DNA of 42,476 bases from Firmicutes bacterium CAG:534 (GTDB lineage Bacteria; Bacillota; Clostridia; Lachnospirales; Lachnospiraceae), in the NCBI GenBank assembly GCA_000436115.1, contig FR894562.1, forward strand, positions 86,701 through 129,176. The letters are read 5' to 3'. This document shows, one piece after another, positions 34,366 to 42,476 of the stretch. The position numbers and the translations under genes are program-made. How positions within the stretch are numbered: the first letter of the stretch is position 1; each line of letters starts with the position of its first letter. The notes under the pieces are model-generated. The model did not search any database, had not been told where the DNA came from, and was given only the letters and a program-made list of their open reading frames with translations.

Positions 34366-36927
34366 ATGATGAAAAAGATTATCTATAAAAGCACTGCCAT
34401 AAAGGCGGTGATCCTATTAACAGCATTTTGTTTCCTGATTTCTTTATGGCCCCTCAGGATCATAAAGGAGACAGTGGAAAGCGCTGTGCCGGTAAAGGAA
34501 AGCATAGAGCCCTATATGGTAGATGAGAATGCCACCATCCTTCAAAGCTTTGTGGCACAGTATGACCATCTGGCAGATGTGAGGGTTTACCTCATGGAGG
34601 GCGGAAGCGGCGAGTATTTCTATGTGCGCCTTTTAAATGAACAGCAGGTGATGATCGCACAGGAAAAGGTGCAGATCACAGAGGAAATGCTGGAAAGTCC
34701 CGGATATGTAAAGGTGTTAATGGATGTTGATACGGAGGTTGGAAGGCCTTATTATCTGATACTTCAGGGAGAAGGCTCCCAGATATATACAGCCTGTGAG
34801 AACATTTCCCAGGAGGAGGCTCCCTATATGGGAGGGCTTTACTATGGAGATAACGGCGTAGAAGGAAAGGCGCTGATCGCATCATATGATTACAGCATGC
34901 CCCTTAGAAAGGGGAAGGTTTTGCTGTATGGGGGTGTGATCCTGGCAGCAGCGGCGCTTTTGTATGGCGCAGTCTCCCTTTTTTGCAAAAAAGGCAGTAA
35001 AAAGGATAAGCTGGTCACGGTGGAACAGGCATTTAAGGCGGTATGCAATCCCATTGCCGCGCTGTTTTTATTGATCTGCATCGTTACGATCTGTATGGGA
35101 AAATGGAGCGTGCATTTTCTGGATAACAGCGTGTTTATGGTCAGTGTACTGCTTCTTGGCATGATCTTATTTTATGGGATCAACCATAACAGGCAGGGAC
35201 AGGAGAGCATCCTGACCATGAAATATCTGCAAAGTCATTTTGCAGATATTTTGCAGTCCCTTTTTCTTGCAGGCGCTATCAGTGGATGCTGTGAGTATAT
35301 GGCAGGGCTTTATGATATTCACCATGCGGTGGCAGAGAGAAAAGAAATGCTCTGGTTCTGCCTGGCGGTGATTGCCATGTTCCGGTTTAAAGAGCTTGTG
35401 AACTGGTATAATCTGGTTTATGTGATCGGGGCAGGCGCTTATGGCTATTACTATTATAAGCAGCAGGTTGCGGCTCTGGCAGAACAGACCATTAAGGAAA
35501 CCGAAATCGGAATGCATATGGCCGTAATCAGAAATACGGTATTTATTGGGATCCTGTTCGGACTGATCCTGATCCATACGCTGATAGGGCTGTGGAAAAG
35601 AAAACTGGCAAAGCCGGCATATTGGTATGCGGGGCTTGTGCTTCTTTTCTTTGCGGCAATCGTGGTCTTTAGAAACGGAAGATGGTGGACCGTGGTCCTT
35701 GCGGTGAGCTTTTTCCTGTTTTACCTTACTTATGGAATGTGGGAACACAAGGGAAGGCTCCTTACCAATATCTGCAGGGGCGCGGTACTTCAGTTTCTGC
35801 TGGCAACGGGCTATTGCCTGCTTCACAGGCCTTATACCACTTATCGAACGGCCAGATATCCCCATATTTTCCATACGGTGACGATTACGGCTACATACCT
35901 GACCATGGCATGGTGTGCCGCTCTTGTACTTTTGCTTTCCAAGCTGCGAAAGAGCAGGAAGCTTCGGGACAACTGGAAGGAACTGACCTTGTTTGGCGTG
36001 GTTTCCGCTTATATTCTCTTTACCATGGCAAGAACCGCTTTTCTGGCTGTAGGTGCGACGCTTCTGGTTGCGCTGATCGCCATGAGCGCCGGAAAAGGAC
36101 TGAAAAAGTTCGGATATTTCTGGAGAAACCTGGGCTATATGATCCTTGCGGTGCTTGTATGCTTTCCGGTGACCTTTACGGTACAAAGAACGGTGCCTAC
36201 ACTGGTCAGCGATCCGTATATGTATGAATTTGAAAATTTCAGAGACGATACGTTAAGAGGGAGAAAATTGACCTCAGCCGATTGTATGAGAGTAGGGCGC
36301 TTTATTGATCTGTTCAGTGACAGAGTACTGGGCATTCCGGAAGGAACCTTTGACTTTTACGGGGAAAATAAAAGATACAGGGAAACCCATGATTCAGAAG
36401 GAAATGAGATCGTTGCCTCAAAGGCCTTCACAGGACGTTTGGAAGAGGAACCGCTTTTTGCATCTGCGGGAAGCTTAAGACCCTATATGCTTTATACAAG
36501 TGAAGAGGAATTTCCTGTGGATACACAGGCAGAGGATGATTACAGCAATGGACGGCTTGACATTTTCAGGTCCTATCTGGAACAGCTTAACATGACGGGA
36601 CATGAGGAAATGGGAGCGCTTCTTAAGGATGGTTCTATTGCAACCCATGCTCATAATATTTATCTTCAGGTGGCATATGACCATGGAATTCCTGTAGGCA
36701 TATTGTTTGTGCTGGTAGGGATAGCTACTTTTATCAAAGCATGTCTTTATTATAAAAAACAAAAGGACAAGGTGGCGTTTGCAGGGCTTCCGCTTGTAAT
36801 CACGGTGGCGGTGGGAGCAGCCGGAATGGTGGAATGGGTCTTCCATCTGAGCAATCCCTGCGGATTTCTTTTACTGTTAGTCATTACGCCCCTTGTGTTT
36901 TGTGAGGAAAACGTGAAATATGAGTAA
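34366..36927 (+). CDS. O-antigen ligase/polymerase-like membrane protein (Wzy/WaaL type)
   Basis: An 853-aa membrane protein that probably polymerises or transfers the finished lipid-linked glycan outside the membrane. Residues about 40-185 form a soluble outer domain after one helix, with QSFVAQYDHLADVRVYLMEG. Some twelve helices follow. A large outer loop (about 610-765) ends in THAHNIYLQVAYDHGIPVGI near residue 760, the signature of the Wzy_C/O-antigen ligase superfamily. It is unusually long because of the N-terminal outer domain. It has its own promoter. AAGGGA lies about 12 bases before the ATG, and a second ATG follows directly. It overlaps the dehydratase gene by 8 bases. Confidence 0.85.
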   Translation: MMKKIIYKSTAIKAVILLTAFCFLISLWPLRIIKETVESAVPVKESIEPYMVDENATILQSFVAQYDHLADVRVYLMEGGSGEYFYVRLLNEQQVMIAQEKVQITEEMLESPGYVKVLMDVDTEVGRPYYLILQGEGSQIYTACENISQEEAPYMGGLYYGDNGVEGKALIASYDYSMPLRKGKVLLYGGVILAAAALLYGAVSLFCKKGSKKDKLVTVEQAFKAVCNPIAALFLLICIVTICMGKWSVHFLDNSVFMVSVLLLGMILFYGINHNRQGQESILTMKYLQSHFADILQSLFLAGAISGCCEYMAGLYDIHHAVAERKEMLWFCLAVIAMFRFKELVNWYNLVYVIGAGAYGYYYYKQQVAALAEQTIKETEIGMHMAVIRNTVFIGILFGLILIHTLIGLWKRKLAKPAYWYAGLVLLFFAAIVVFRNGRWWTVVLAVSFFLFYLTYGMWEHKGRLLTNICRGAVLQFLLATGYCLLHRPYTTYRTARYPHIFHTVTITATYLTMAWCAALVLLLSKLRKSRKLRDNWKELTLFGVVSAYILFTMARTAFLAVGATLLVALIAMSAGKGLKKFGYFWRNLGYMILAVLVCFPVTFTVQRTVPTLVSDPYMYEFENFRDDTLRGRKLTSADCMRVGRFIDLFSDRVLGIPEGTFDFYGENKRYRETHDSEGNEIVASKAFTGRLEEEPLFASAGSLRPYMLYTSEEEFPVDTQAEDDYSNGRLDIFRSYLEQLNMTGHEEMGALLKDGSIATHAHNIYLQVAYDHGIPVGILFVLVGIATFIKACLYYKKQKDKVAFAGLPLVITVAVGAAGMVEWVFHLSNPCGFLLLLVITPLVFCEENVKYE

Positions 36928-38818
36928 AGAGAAAAAGAAACCGAGAAAACCCTTTAATGTTAAGCTGTTATACAGACGCACCTGCCTGATCATTTATGAT
37001 ATTATCAGCGTGATCCTGGCAAGCTATATTGCGCTGCTTATGCGTTATGGGTTTGAAATGGCAGAAATCCCGGCCCACTTTGTGGATCCGATCAACCATT
37101 TTCTGCCCTTTAATATCCTGATCACATTGGCAGTGCTCTATGTGTTCCGCATGTATAACAGCCTGTGGGCGTTTGCAGGGGAAACAGAGCTGCAAAATCT
37201 GGTGCTGGCCAGCGTGATCTCTTCCGGGCTGCAGGCGGCCGGCATTCAGTTTTTTAAGACGCCGGGGCAGCAGGCGGTACCTGGAAGCTATTATTTCCTG
37301 TATATGTTTCTGCTGATCAGCTTTATTTTTGCCAGCAGATTTTCCTATCGCTTTTTCAGAAGCCTGAAGCACAAAAAGCAAAATAAGAAAAACAGCATTT
37401 CTGTTATGGTGATCGGTGCAGGGGAAGCAGCCAATGTGATTATCAAGGAGATCGTGAACAGTAATTTTTCCACCATGGTGATCCGCTGTATTATTGATGA
37501 TGACCCGGGAAAGTGGGGAAGATTTATCCAGGGGATCAAGGTAGTCGGCGGCAGGGATAAGATCATTGAGTGTGCGGATATTTATGGGATCGATGAAATT
37601 ATTGTGGCAATGCCCTCTGTCAGCAGGAAGGAGCTTTCAGAAATCCTGGATATCTGTAAGGAGACAAGCTGTAAGCTGCGCTCCCTTCCCGGAATGTATC
37701 AGCTTGTAAATGGCGAAGTCAGTGTCAGCAAGCTGCGGGATGTGGAGGTGGAGGATCTTCTGGGGAGAGATCCCGTTGAAGTAGATCTGGATTCCATTCT
37801 GGGATATGTACAGGGAAAAAGAATTCTGGTTACGGGAGCAGGAGGTTCTATCGGAAGCGAGCTGGCAAGACAGATCGCTTCACACAGACCGTCCCGTCTG
37901 ATCCTGTTAGATATTTATGAGAACAGCGTTTATGACGTACAGCAGGAGCTGATCACCGCATATCCTGAGCTGGATCTGGTGGTGCTGATCGCTTCTGTGC
38001 GCAATACCAACAGAATGAACTGGATTTTTGAGCATTACAAGCCTGAGATCGTGTATCATGCAGCGGCGCATAAGCATGTGCCTTTGATGGAAGCAAGCCC
38101 CAATGAAGCAGTGAAGAATAACGTGTTTGGAACCTTTAAGACGGCACAGGCCGCAGCCATGAACGGCACCAGACGTTTTGTCATGATCTCTACGGATAAG
38201 GCGGTAAATCCCACGAATATCATGGGAGCCAGCAAGCGGATCTGTGAAATGATCATCCAGACCTTTAATAAGCATTACGATACGGAATTTGTGGCAGTCA
38301 GATTTGGAAACGTACTGGGCAGCAACGGAAGCGTGATTCCTCTGTTTAAAAAGCAGATACAGGAAGGGGGCCCCGTTACAGTGACCCATCCTGATATTAT
38401 CCGCTATTTTATGACGATCCCGGAGGCAGTTTCCCTGGTGCTCCAGGCAGGGGCATACTGTAAGGGAGGAGAGATCTTTGTGCTGGATATGGGAAAACCG
38501 GTTAAGATCCTGGATCTTGCCAAAAACCTCATCCGCTTATCCGGTTACCGGGTTGGAGAAGATATTAAGATCGAGTTTACAGGACTTCGTCCCGGTGAAA
38601 AATTGTATGAGGAGCTTCTTATGGCAGAAGAAGGCCTGACGGAAACCGCCAACAGGCTGATCCACATTGGAAAGCCCATTGAAATTGATGAGATGAAATT
38701 TTTTGTTCAGCTAAAAGAATTGAAGGATGCTTCAAAGAATGAGAGCAATGACATAAGACCGTTAGTAAAGGCGATTGTTCCCACTTATCATTACAGCGAG
38801 GAGCAGCAAGGAAAATAA
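36920..38818 (+). CDS. pglF: Membrane UDP-GlcNAc 4,6-dehydratase, PglF/WbpM/CapD long form
   Basis: The 632-aa protein makes a UDP-4-keto-6-deoxy sugar, usually from UDP-GlcNAc with retention at C5. Four N-terminal helices (about 15-140) precede a degenerate Rossmann domain, VMVIGAGEAANVIIKEIV. The catalytic SDR domain follows: ILVTGAGGSIGSELARQI (near 302) and AAAHKHVPLMEASPNEAVKN. The active-site stretch STDKAVNPTNIMGASKR has Met in place of the usual Tyr, as in PglF and WbpM. FGNVLGSNGSVIPLFKKQI and FTGLRPGEKLYEELL are also typical. It could supply the neighbouring PglE-like aminotransferase. It does not look like short, soluble PseB. Confidence 0.9.
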   Translation: MSKEKKKPRKPFNVKLLYRRTCLIIYDIISVILASYIALLMRYGFEMAEIPAHFVDPINHFLPFNILITLAVLYVFRMYNSLWAFAGETELQNLVLASVISSGLQAAGIQFFKTPGQQAVPGSYYFLYMFLLISFIFASRFSYRFFRSLKHKKQNKKNSISVMVIGAGEAANVIIKEIVNSNFSTMVIRCIIDDDPGKWGRFIQGIKVVGGRDKIIECADIYGIDEIIVAMPSVSRKELSEILDICKETSCKLRSLPGMYQLVNGEVSVSKLRDVEVEDLLGRDPVEVDLDSILGYVQGKRILVTGAGGSIGSELARQIASHRPSRLILLDIYENSVYDVQQELITAYPELDLVVLIASVRNTNRMNWIFEHYKPEIVYHAAAHKHVPLMEASPNEAVKNNVFGTFKTAQAAAMNGTRRFVMISTDKAVNPTNIMGASKRICEMIIQTFNKHYDTEFVAVRFGNVLGSNGSVIPLFKKQIQEGGPVTVTHPDIIRYFMTIPEAVSLVLQAGAYCKGGEIFVLDMGKPVKILDLAKNLIRLSGYRVGEDIKIEFTGLRPGEKLYEELLMAEEGLTETANRLIHIGKPIEIDEMKFFVQLKELKDASKNESNDIRPLVKAIVPTYHYSEEQQGK

Positions 38819-38861
38819 ACAGATCAAAGTCTGTATATTATGGAAAGGTGTGTTGATGTAA

Positions 38862-39995
38862 ATGGCAGATAAGAGAGTGTATTTATCCTCGCCCACCATG
38901 CATGGAGAGGAGCAGAAGTTTATCAAGGAGGCTTTTGACACCAACTGGGTTGCGCCTCTTGGGCCGAATGTTGATCAGTTTGAAAAGAAACTGGCAGCTT
39001 ATGTGGGCATTTCCCATGCCGCTGCGCTCAGCGCAGGTACTGCGGCTATCCACCTGGCGCTGCGCATCCTGGGAGTGGGGCCGGGAGATGTGGTATTTGC
39101 CCCGTCTCTTACGTTCAGTGCAACCTGTAACCCTATTGTTTACCAGAATGCCTCTCCGGTGTTTGTTGACTCGGAGCCGGATACCTGGAATATGTGCCCG
39201 AAAGCACTTGAGAAGGCCTTTGAAAAGTACCCTCATCCGAAAGCCGTGATCGTGGTTCATCTGTACGGAACCCCTGCAAAGCTTTCCGAGATCATGGAGA
39301 TCTGCGAAAAGCATCAGGTGCCTCTGATCGAGGATGCTGCAGAATCCCTGGGAAGCACCTACAAAGGAAAATATACAGGTACTTTTGGAAGGATCGGAAT
39401 TTATTCTTTTAACGGAAATAAAATTATTACCACATCCGGCGGCGGCATGCTGGTCTCCGAAGAGGAAGAGATCACAAAGAAAGCAACCTTCCTGGCAACG
39501 CAGGCCAGGGATCCTGCCAGATATTATCAGCATTCTGAAATCGGATATAATTACCGTATGAGCAATATCATTGCGGGGATCGGAAGGGGACAGCTTCTTC
39601 ATCTGGAAGAGCATAAACAGCTTAAGCAGATCATTTACCGCAAATATAAAAGGGAGTTTAAGGATATTCCGGAAATCACCATGAATCCGTTAAATCCTGA
39701 GGGAGATGCAAACTGCTGGCTTTCCTGTATGACCATCTCGCCCGGAAGCGCTGTGACGCCGGATCAGATTATGGATGCCCTGGCGGCAGAAAACATTGAA
39801 TCAAGACCGATCTGGAAGCCCATGCATCTGCAGCCTGTTTTTGCAAAGGAAGATTTTATTACCCTGAAGGAGCAGGGCAGTGTGGCAGAAGATATTTTTA
39901 ACAGAGGCCTCTGCCTGCCCAGCGATATTAAAAATACGGAGGAAGATATGGACGAGATCATCACCATTGTCCGCAGGTGCTTCCACAGGGAATAA
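38862..39995 (+). CDS. pglE: UDP-4-amino-sugar transaminase, PglE-like
   Basis: A PLP aminotransferase that aminates C4 of the dehydratase product, giving a UDP-2-acetamido-4-amino-trideoxyhexose. The 377-aa protein parallels Campylobacter PglE: VYLSSPTMHGEEQKFIKEAF, NWVAPLGPNVDQFEKKLAAY, IHLALRILGVGPGDVV, VHLYGTPAKLSEIMEICEK, LIEDAAESLGSTYKGK and IESRPIWKPMHLQPVF. PLP lysine Lys187 lies in YSFNGNKIITTSGGGML. GGAAAGGTG is a rather distant ribosome binding site (11 bases). It lies between dehydratase and phosphoglycosyl transferase in pathway order. No PglD-type left-handed beta-helix acetyltransferase is seen nearby. Confidence 0.9.
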   Translation: MADKRVYLSSPTMHGEEQKFIKEAFDTNWVAPLGPNVDQFEKKLAAYVGISHAAALSAGTAAIHLALRILGVGPGDVVFAPSLTFSATCNPIVYQNASPVFVDSEPDTWNMCPKALEKAFEKYPHPKAVIVVHLYGTPAKLSEIMEICEKHQVPLIEDAAESLGSTYKGKYTGTFGRIGIYSFNGNKIITTSGGGMLVSEEEEITKKATFLATQARDPARYYQHSEIGYNYRMSNIIAGIGRGQLLHLEEHKQLKQIIYRKYKREFKDIPEITMNPLNPEGDANCWLSCMTISPGSAVTPDQIMDALAAENIESRPIWKPMHLQPVFAKEDFITLKEQGSVAEDIFNRGLCLPSDIKNTEEDMDEIITIVRRCFHRE

Positions 39996-40006
39996 ACGGA
40001 GGGTTT

Positions 40007-40630
40007 ATGTATCAGAAATACATGAAGAGGCTGCTTGATATCCTCATATCGGCAGTAGGGATCACAGTACTTTCGCCGGTTTATCTTGTATTGTTTATAC
40101 TGGTAAGGGTAAAGCTCGGAAAGCCTGCGCTGTTTACACAGGAAAGACCGGGAAAGGATGAAAAGATATTTAAGCTTTATAAATTCCGGTCCATGACGGA
40201 GCAGCGGGATGAAAAGGGAGAGCTATTGCCGGACGAAGTCCGGCTTACTTCCTTTGGGAAGATGCTTCGGGCAACCAGCCTGGATGAACTGCCGGAGCTC
40301 TTTAATATCCTGAAGGGAGATATGAGTCTTGTAGGGCCAAGGCCGCTGCTTGTAAAATATCTTCCCCTTTATAATGAAGAACAAAAACATCGGCATGATG
40401 TACGGCCGGGACTTACAGGGCTTGCACAGGTAAGCGGCAGAAATGCCATAAGCTGGGAAGAACGGTTTGAAAAGGATGTTTATTATGTAAGACATTTATC
40501 TTTTCTCCTGGATTGCAAGATCCTTTTCCGCTCTGTGGCGGTAGTGTTTTCCCATGAGGGGATCAGCAGTGGAACGGATGCGACTATGGAAGCATTTACG
40601 GGAACACCCCAAAAAGAAAAGGAAGAGTGA
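40007..40630 (+). CDS. pglC: Undecaprenyl-phosphate phosphoglycosyl transferase, PglC-like
   Basis: A small monotopic phosphoglycosyl transferase that begins the glycan by moving a sugar-1-phosphate from UDP-sugar to undecaprenyl phosphate. The 207-aa protein matches PglC closely: MYQKYMKRLLDILISAVGI, ALFTQERPGKDEKIFKLYKF, RDEKGELLPDEVRL, VGPRPLLVKYLPLYNEEQKH and QVSGRNAISWEERFE. The catalytic Asp93-Glu94 pair in SLDELPELFNILKGDMS has the same numbering as in C. jejuni PglC. I chose the ATG at 40007, with ACGGAGGG upstream, over a longer frame from 39977 inside the aminotransferase gene. A 2,4-diamino-trideoxy sugar is the likely substrate. Confidence 0.93.
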   Translation: MYQKYMKRLLDILISAVGITVLSPVYLVLFILVRVKLGKPALFTQERPGKDEKIFKLYKFRSMTEQRDEKGELLPDEVRLTSFGKMLRATSLDELPELFNILKGDMSLVGPRPLLVKYLPLYNEEQKHRHDVRPGLTGLAQVSGRNAISWEERFEKDVYYVRHLSFLLDCKILFRSVAVVFSHEGISSGTDATMEAFTGTPQKEKEE

Positions 40631-40636
40631 GGCAAT

Positions 40637-41623
40637 ATGAATATTTTATTTTGCAGTGTAGGAAGAAGATGCGAACTGCTGAAGGACTTCCGAAAAACCC
40701 TGGGAGAGGGCTTAAAGATCGTGGCAACCGATAACAGCACCTTTGCGCCGGCGTTTGCTTTTGCAGACCGGGGATATCAGGTGCCTTTAATAAGTGATCC
40801 CGGGTATATTCCGGAAATCCTGGCTATATGCAAAAAGGAACAGATCCAGGCGGTAACAACTCTTATTGATCCGGAGATCATGCTTCTTGCAGAGCACCGG
40901 AAGGAATTTGAAGAGCTGGGAGTGGAGGTTTTAGCACCATACCTAGAGACTGCAAAGTTATGCTTTAATAAGTATGAAATGTTCCGTTATCTTCAGGAAA
41001 AAAAGATCCCGACTGTAATGACCTACGGCACATATGAAGAGTTTTTCGCTGCCTATGAGCAGAAGAAGATCACGTTTCCTGTTTTTGTGAAGCCGCGAAC
41101 GGGAAGCGGCAGCGTAGGGGCAAGAAAAATAGAAACGCTGGAAATGTTAAGGGATGTGATAAGAGAGGACGCTTCCCTGATCATTCAGGAATTTATGAAG
41201 GGAACGGACATGGATGCGGATGTGTATGTGGATACCATCAGCAAACAGCCGGTTGCGATCTTTTCCAAGAAAAAGATCTCCACGACCATAGGGGGTGCGA
41301 ATAAAACCATCTCCTTTAAGGATCCCGCTCTTTTTAAATTTGTAAAAGAAGTGATCCAGGTGCTGGAATTTAACGGCCCTCTGGATATGGATCTTTTTTA
41401 TCAGGATGGACAGTATTATCTTTCTGAGATCAATCCCAGATTTGGCGGTGCGTACCTGCATGCTTATGGGGCAGGGGTTGACTTCCCGAAAATGATTGAC
41501 AATAATATAAAGGGAATTGAAAATCAGGATGAGACCGGTAGCTATGAGGAAGAGGTTGTCATGATGATGTATGACAGCGTTGTGATCAGGAGCCTTCAGG
41601 AATTAAAAGAGAATATTCAATGA
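40637..41623 (+). CDS. ATP-grasp ligase (CarB-like), copy 2
   Basis: A 328-aa ATP-grasp protein with the same plan as the one at 19240-20214. The N-terminal fold has MNILFCSVGRRCELLKDFRK. The core has FPVFVKPRTGSGSVGARKI, IIQEFMKGTDMDADVYVD and DMDLFYQDGQYYLSEINPRF. It begins six bases after the pglC-like gene, the position where a PglD acetyltransferase might be expected, and overlaps the next gene by four bases. A plausible job is adding an acyl or aminoacyl group to the 4-amino sugar made by the PglE-like enzyme. This is inferred from order only. Confidence 0.82.
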   Translation: MNILFCSVGRRCELLKDFRKTLGEGLKIVATDNSTFAPAFAFADRGYQVPLISDPGYIPEILAICKKEQIQAVTTLIDPEIMLLAEHRKEFEELGVEVLAPYLETAKLCFNKYEMFRYLQEKKIPTVMTYGTYEEFFAAYEQKKITFPVFVKPRTGSGSVGARKIETLEMLRDVIREDASLIIQEFMKGTDMDADVYVDTISKQPVAIFSKKKISTTIGGANKTISFKDPALFKFVKEVIQVLEFNGPLDMDLFYQDGQYYLSEINPRFGGAYLHAYGAGVDFPKMIDNNIKGIENQDETGSYEEEVVMMMYDSVVIRSLQELKENIQ

Positions 41624-42476
41624 AAATAATGATTTTAACAAATTACGCAAACGGATTATATCTGTTTCGTAAGGAGCTTTTGGCACAGTTTTTAAAGGAT
41701 GGGCATGAAGTGGTTGTGTCCATACCCTTTGATGAAAACAGATTTAAAATAGAAAAACTGGGATGCAGGGTAATAGAGGCGCATCTGGAGCGGAGAGGAA
41801 GTAATCCTGTTCATGATCTGAAGCTGCTTGGGGAATACCTTGCCTGCCTAAAGGCTGAAAAACCGGAAATGGTTCTTACCTATACCATTAAGCCAAACCT
41901 GTATGGCGGTCTTGCATGCAGAATCAGAAAAATACCTTACCTGATGAATATAACAGGTCTTGGAACGGCAATTGAACATAAAAGCCTGCTCAGCAGGGCG
42001 CTTCTTCTGCTTTACCGTATAGCGTCGGCAAAGGCAGCCAGAGTTTTTTTCCAGAATGAGAAAAACCGGGATTTTATGCAGAGCCATGGGATTGCAAAAG
42101 AGAATGCAGCCCTTTTGCCGGGATCCGGTGTGAATTTGAAAGAGCATCCCTTTCGGGAATATCCTTCTGAACGGGAGGGAATCCGTTTTCTTGCCGTGCT
42201 CCGCATTATGAAGGATAAGGGAATTGGAGAATACCTGGATGCGGTACAGAGCCTTGCAGAGAAACGGAAGGATATTTCGTTTTATCTTGCAGGAGAATAT
42301 GAAGAAGACAGCAGAAGTCTTTATGAGCCGCGGATCACAGAGCTGCAAAAGCAGGGAAAGCTGGAGTATCTTGGACATATCGACAATGTGGAGCAGGTCA
42401 TGACAGAAAGTCATGTGATCGTTCATCCCTCTTATCATGAGGGACTTTCCAATGTTCTTTTGGAGGCGGCGGCCTG
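41620..42476 (+). CDS. GT4 glycosyltransferase, PglA-like (3' end outside window)
   Basis: The frame opens with ATG at 41620, overlapping the ATP-grasp stop in ATGA, and runs open for 285 codons to the window edge. It begins MKIMILTNYANGLYLFRKEL. It carries TYTIKPNLYGGLACRIRKIP and MNITGLGTAIEH, typical of GT-B family 4 enzymes of capsule and pgl loci. The C-terminal donor-binding region has FYLAGEYEED and HPSYHEGLSNVLLEAAA, with the E-x7-E motif. By position after a PglC-like enzyme it may add the second sugar (PglA role). Roughly the last 80-100 residues are missing. Confidence 0.87.
   Translation, partial: MKIMILTNYANGLYLFRKELLAQFLKDGHEVVVSIPFDENRFKIEKLGCRVIEAHLERRGSNPVHDLKLLGEYLACLKAEKPEMVLTYTIKPNLYGGLACRIRKIPYLMNITGLGTAIEHKSLLSRALLLLYRIASAKAARVFFQNEKNRDFMQSHGIAKENAALLPGSGVNLKEHPFREYPSEREGIRFLAVLRIMKDKGIGEYLDAVQSLAEKRKDISFYLAGEYEEDSRSLYEPRITELQKQGKLEYLGHIDNVEQVMTESHVIVHPSYHEGLSNVLLEAAA

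Noticed and set aside
38823..38838. ACAGA-N6-TCTGT repeat plus TATATT as a promoter for the pglE-like gene
   Set aside because: The arms are only five bases, no -35 lies at the right distance, and the gene is 43 bases after pglF, so read-through is simpler.
14617..42476. Mobile element or phage carriage of the glycan locus
   Set aside because: No transposase, integrase, direct repeats or tRNA junction was seen, and codon use looks like that of the flanking housekeeping genes.

Overview
The window reads as chromosomal DNA of a Gram-positive Clostridia, most likely a gut Lachnospiraceae. The signs are the pth-mfd pair, a Firmicutes-style pst/phoU/PhoPR cluster, strong AGGAGG-type ribosome binding sites, some TTG/GTG starts, moderate GC, and several large membrane proteins of types common in that family. 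No rRNA, tRNA, CRISPR array, transposase or phage gene was seen. Genes are densely packed, often with 4-bp ATGA overlaps.

Region 1 (about 1-4260) is housekeeping: peptidyl-tRNA hydrolase and the transcription-repair coupling factor Mfd, closed by a long intrinsic terminator.

Region 2 (about 4280-12600) is a complete phosphate-starvation module. A three-repeat, 11-bp-phased TTAC(A/C) Pho box precedes pstS-pstC-pstA-pstB-phoU. A Na+/phosphate cotransporter with a PhoU tail and a PhoP/PhoR two-component pair follow. A short accessory stretch (12600-14562) holds a 33-aa small protein, a beta-lactamase-fold serine hydrolase and an AAG-type 3-methyladenine DNA glycosylase.

Region 3 (14617 to the end) is a surface-glycan locus of at least 22 genes, cut off by the window end. 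It has four blocks. (a) A rightward block has pseC, a GT2 glycosyltransferase, a protein with bacterial sialyltransferase motifs, a PLP decarboxylase-like protein and an ATP-grasp ligase. (b) A leftward pseF-pseI-pseG block overlaps (a) tail to tail. Together (a) and (b) encode most of the CMP-pseudaminic acid pathway and a candidate transferase. (c) A rightward block starts at a divergent promoter near 23105. It has a PglK-like ABC flippase, an acyltransferase-3, a WecE-type aminotransferase, a GNAT acetyltransferase (PseH or WecD candidate), an ArnC/GtrB-like polyprenyl-phosphate glycosyltransferase and three GT-C-like membrane proteins. (d) A block behind its own promoter near 34300 has a Wzy/WaaL-type protein, a PglF-type dehydratase, a PglE-type aminotransferase, a PglC-type phosphoglycosyl transferase, a second ATP-grasp ligase and a PglA-like GT4.

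Taken together, the locus probably starts a lipid-linked oligosaccharide on undecaprenyl phosphate with a 2,4-diamino-trideoxy sugar (PglF/E/C). It would extend that with other sugars including a pseudaminic-type nonulosonic acid, flip it, and polymerise or transfer it at the cell surface. The least explained part is the decarboxylase plus two paralogous ATP-grasp ligases. These could attach an amine or amino acid to the glycan in place of ordinary N-acetylation.
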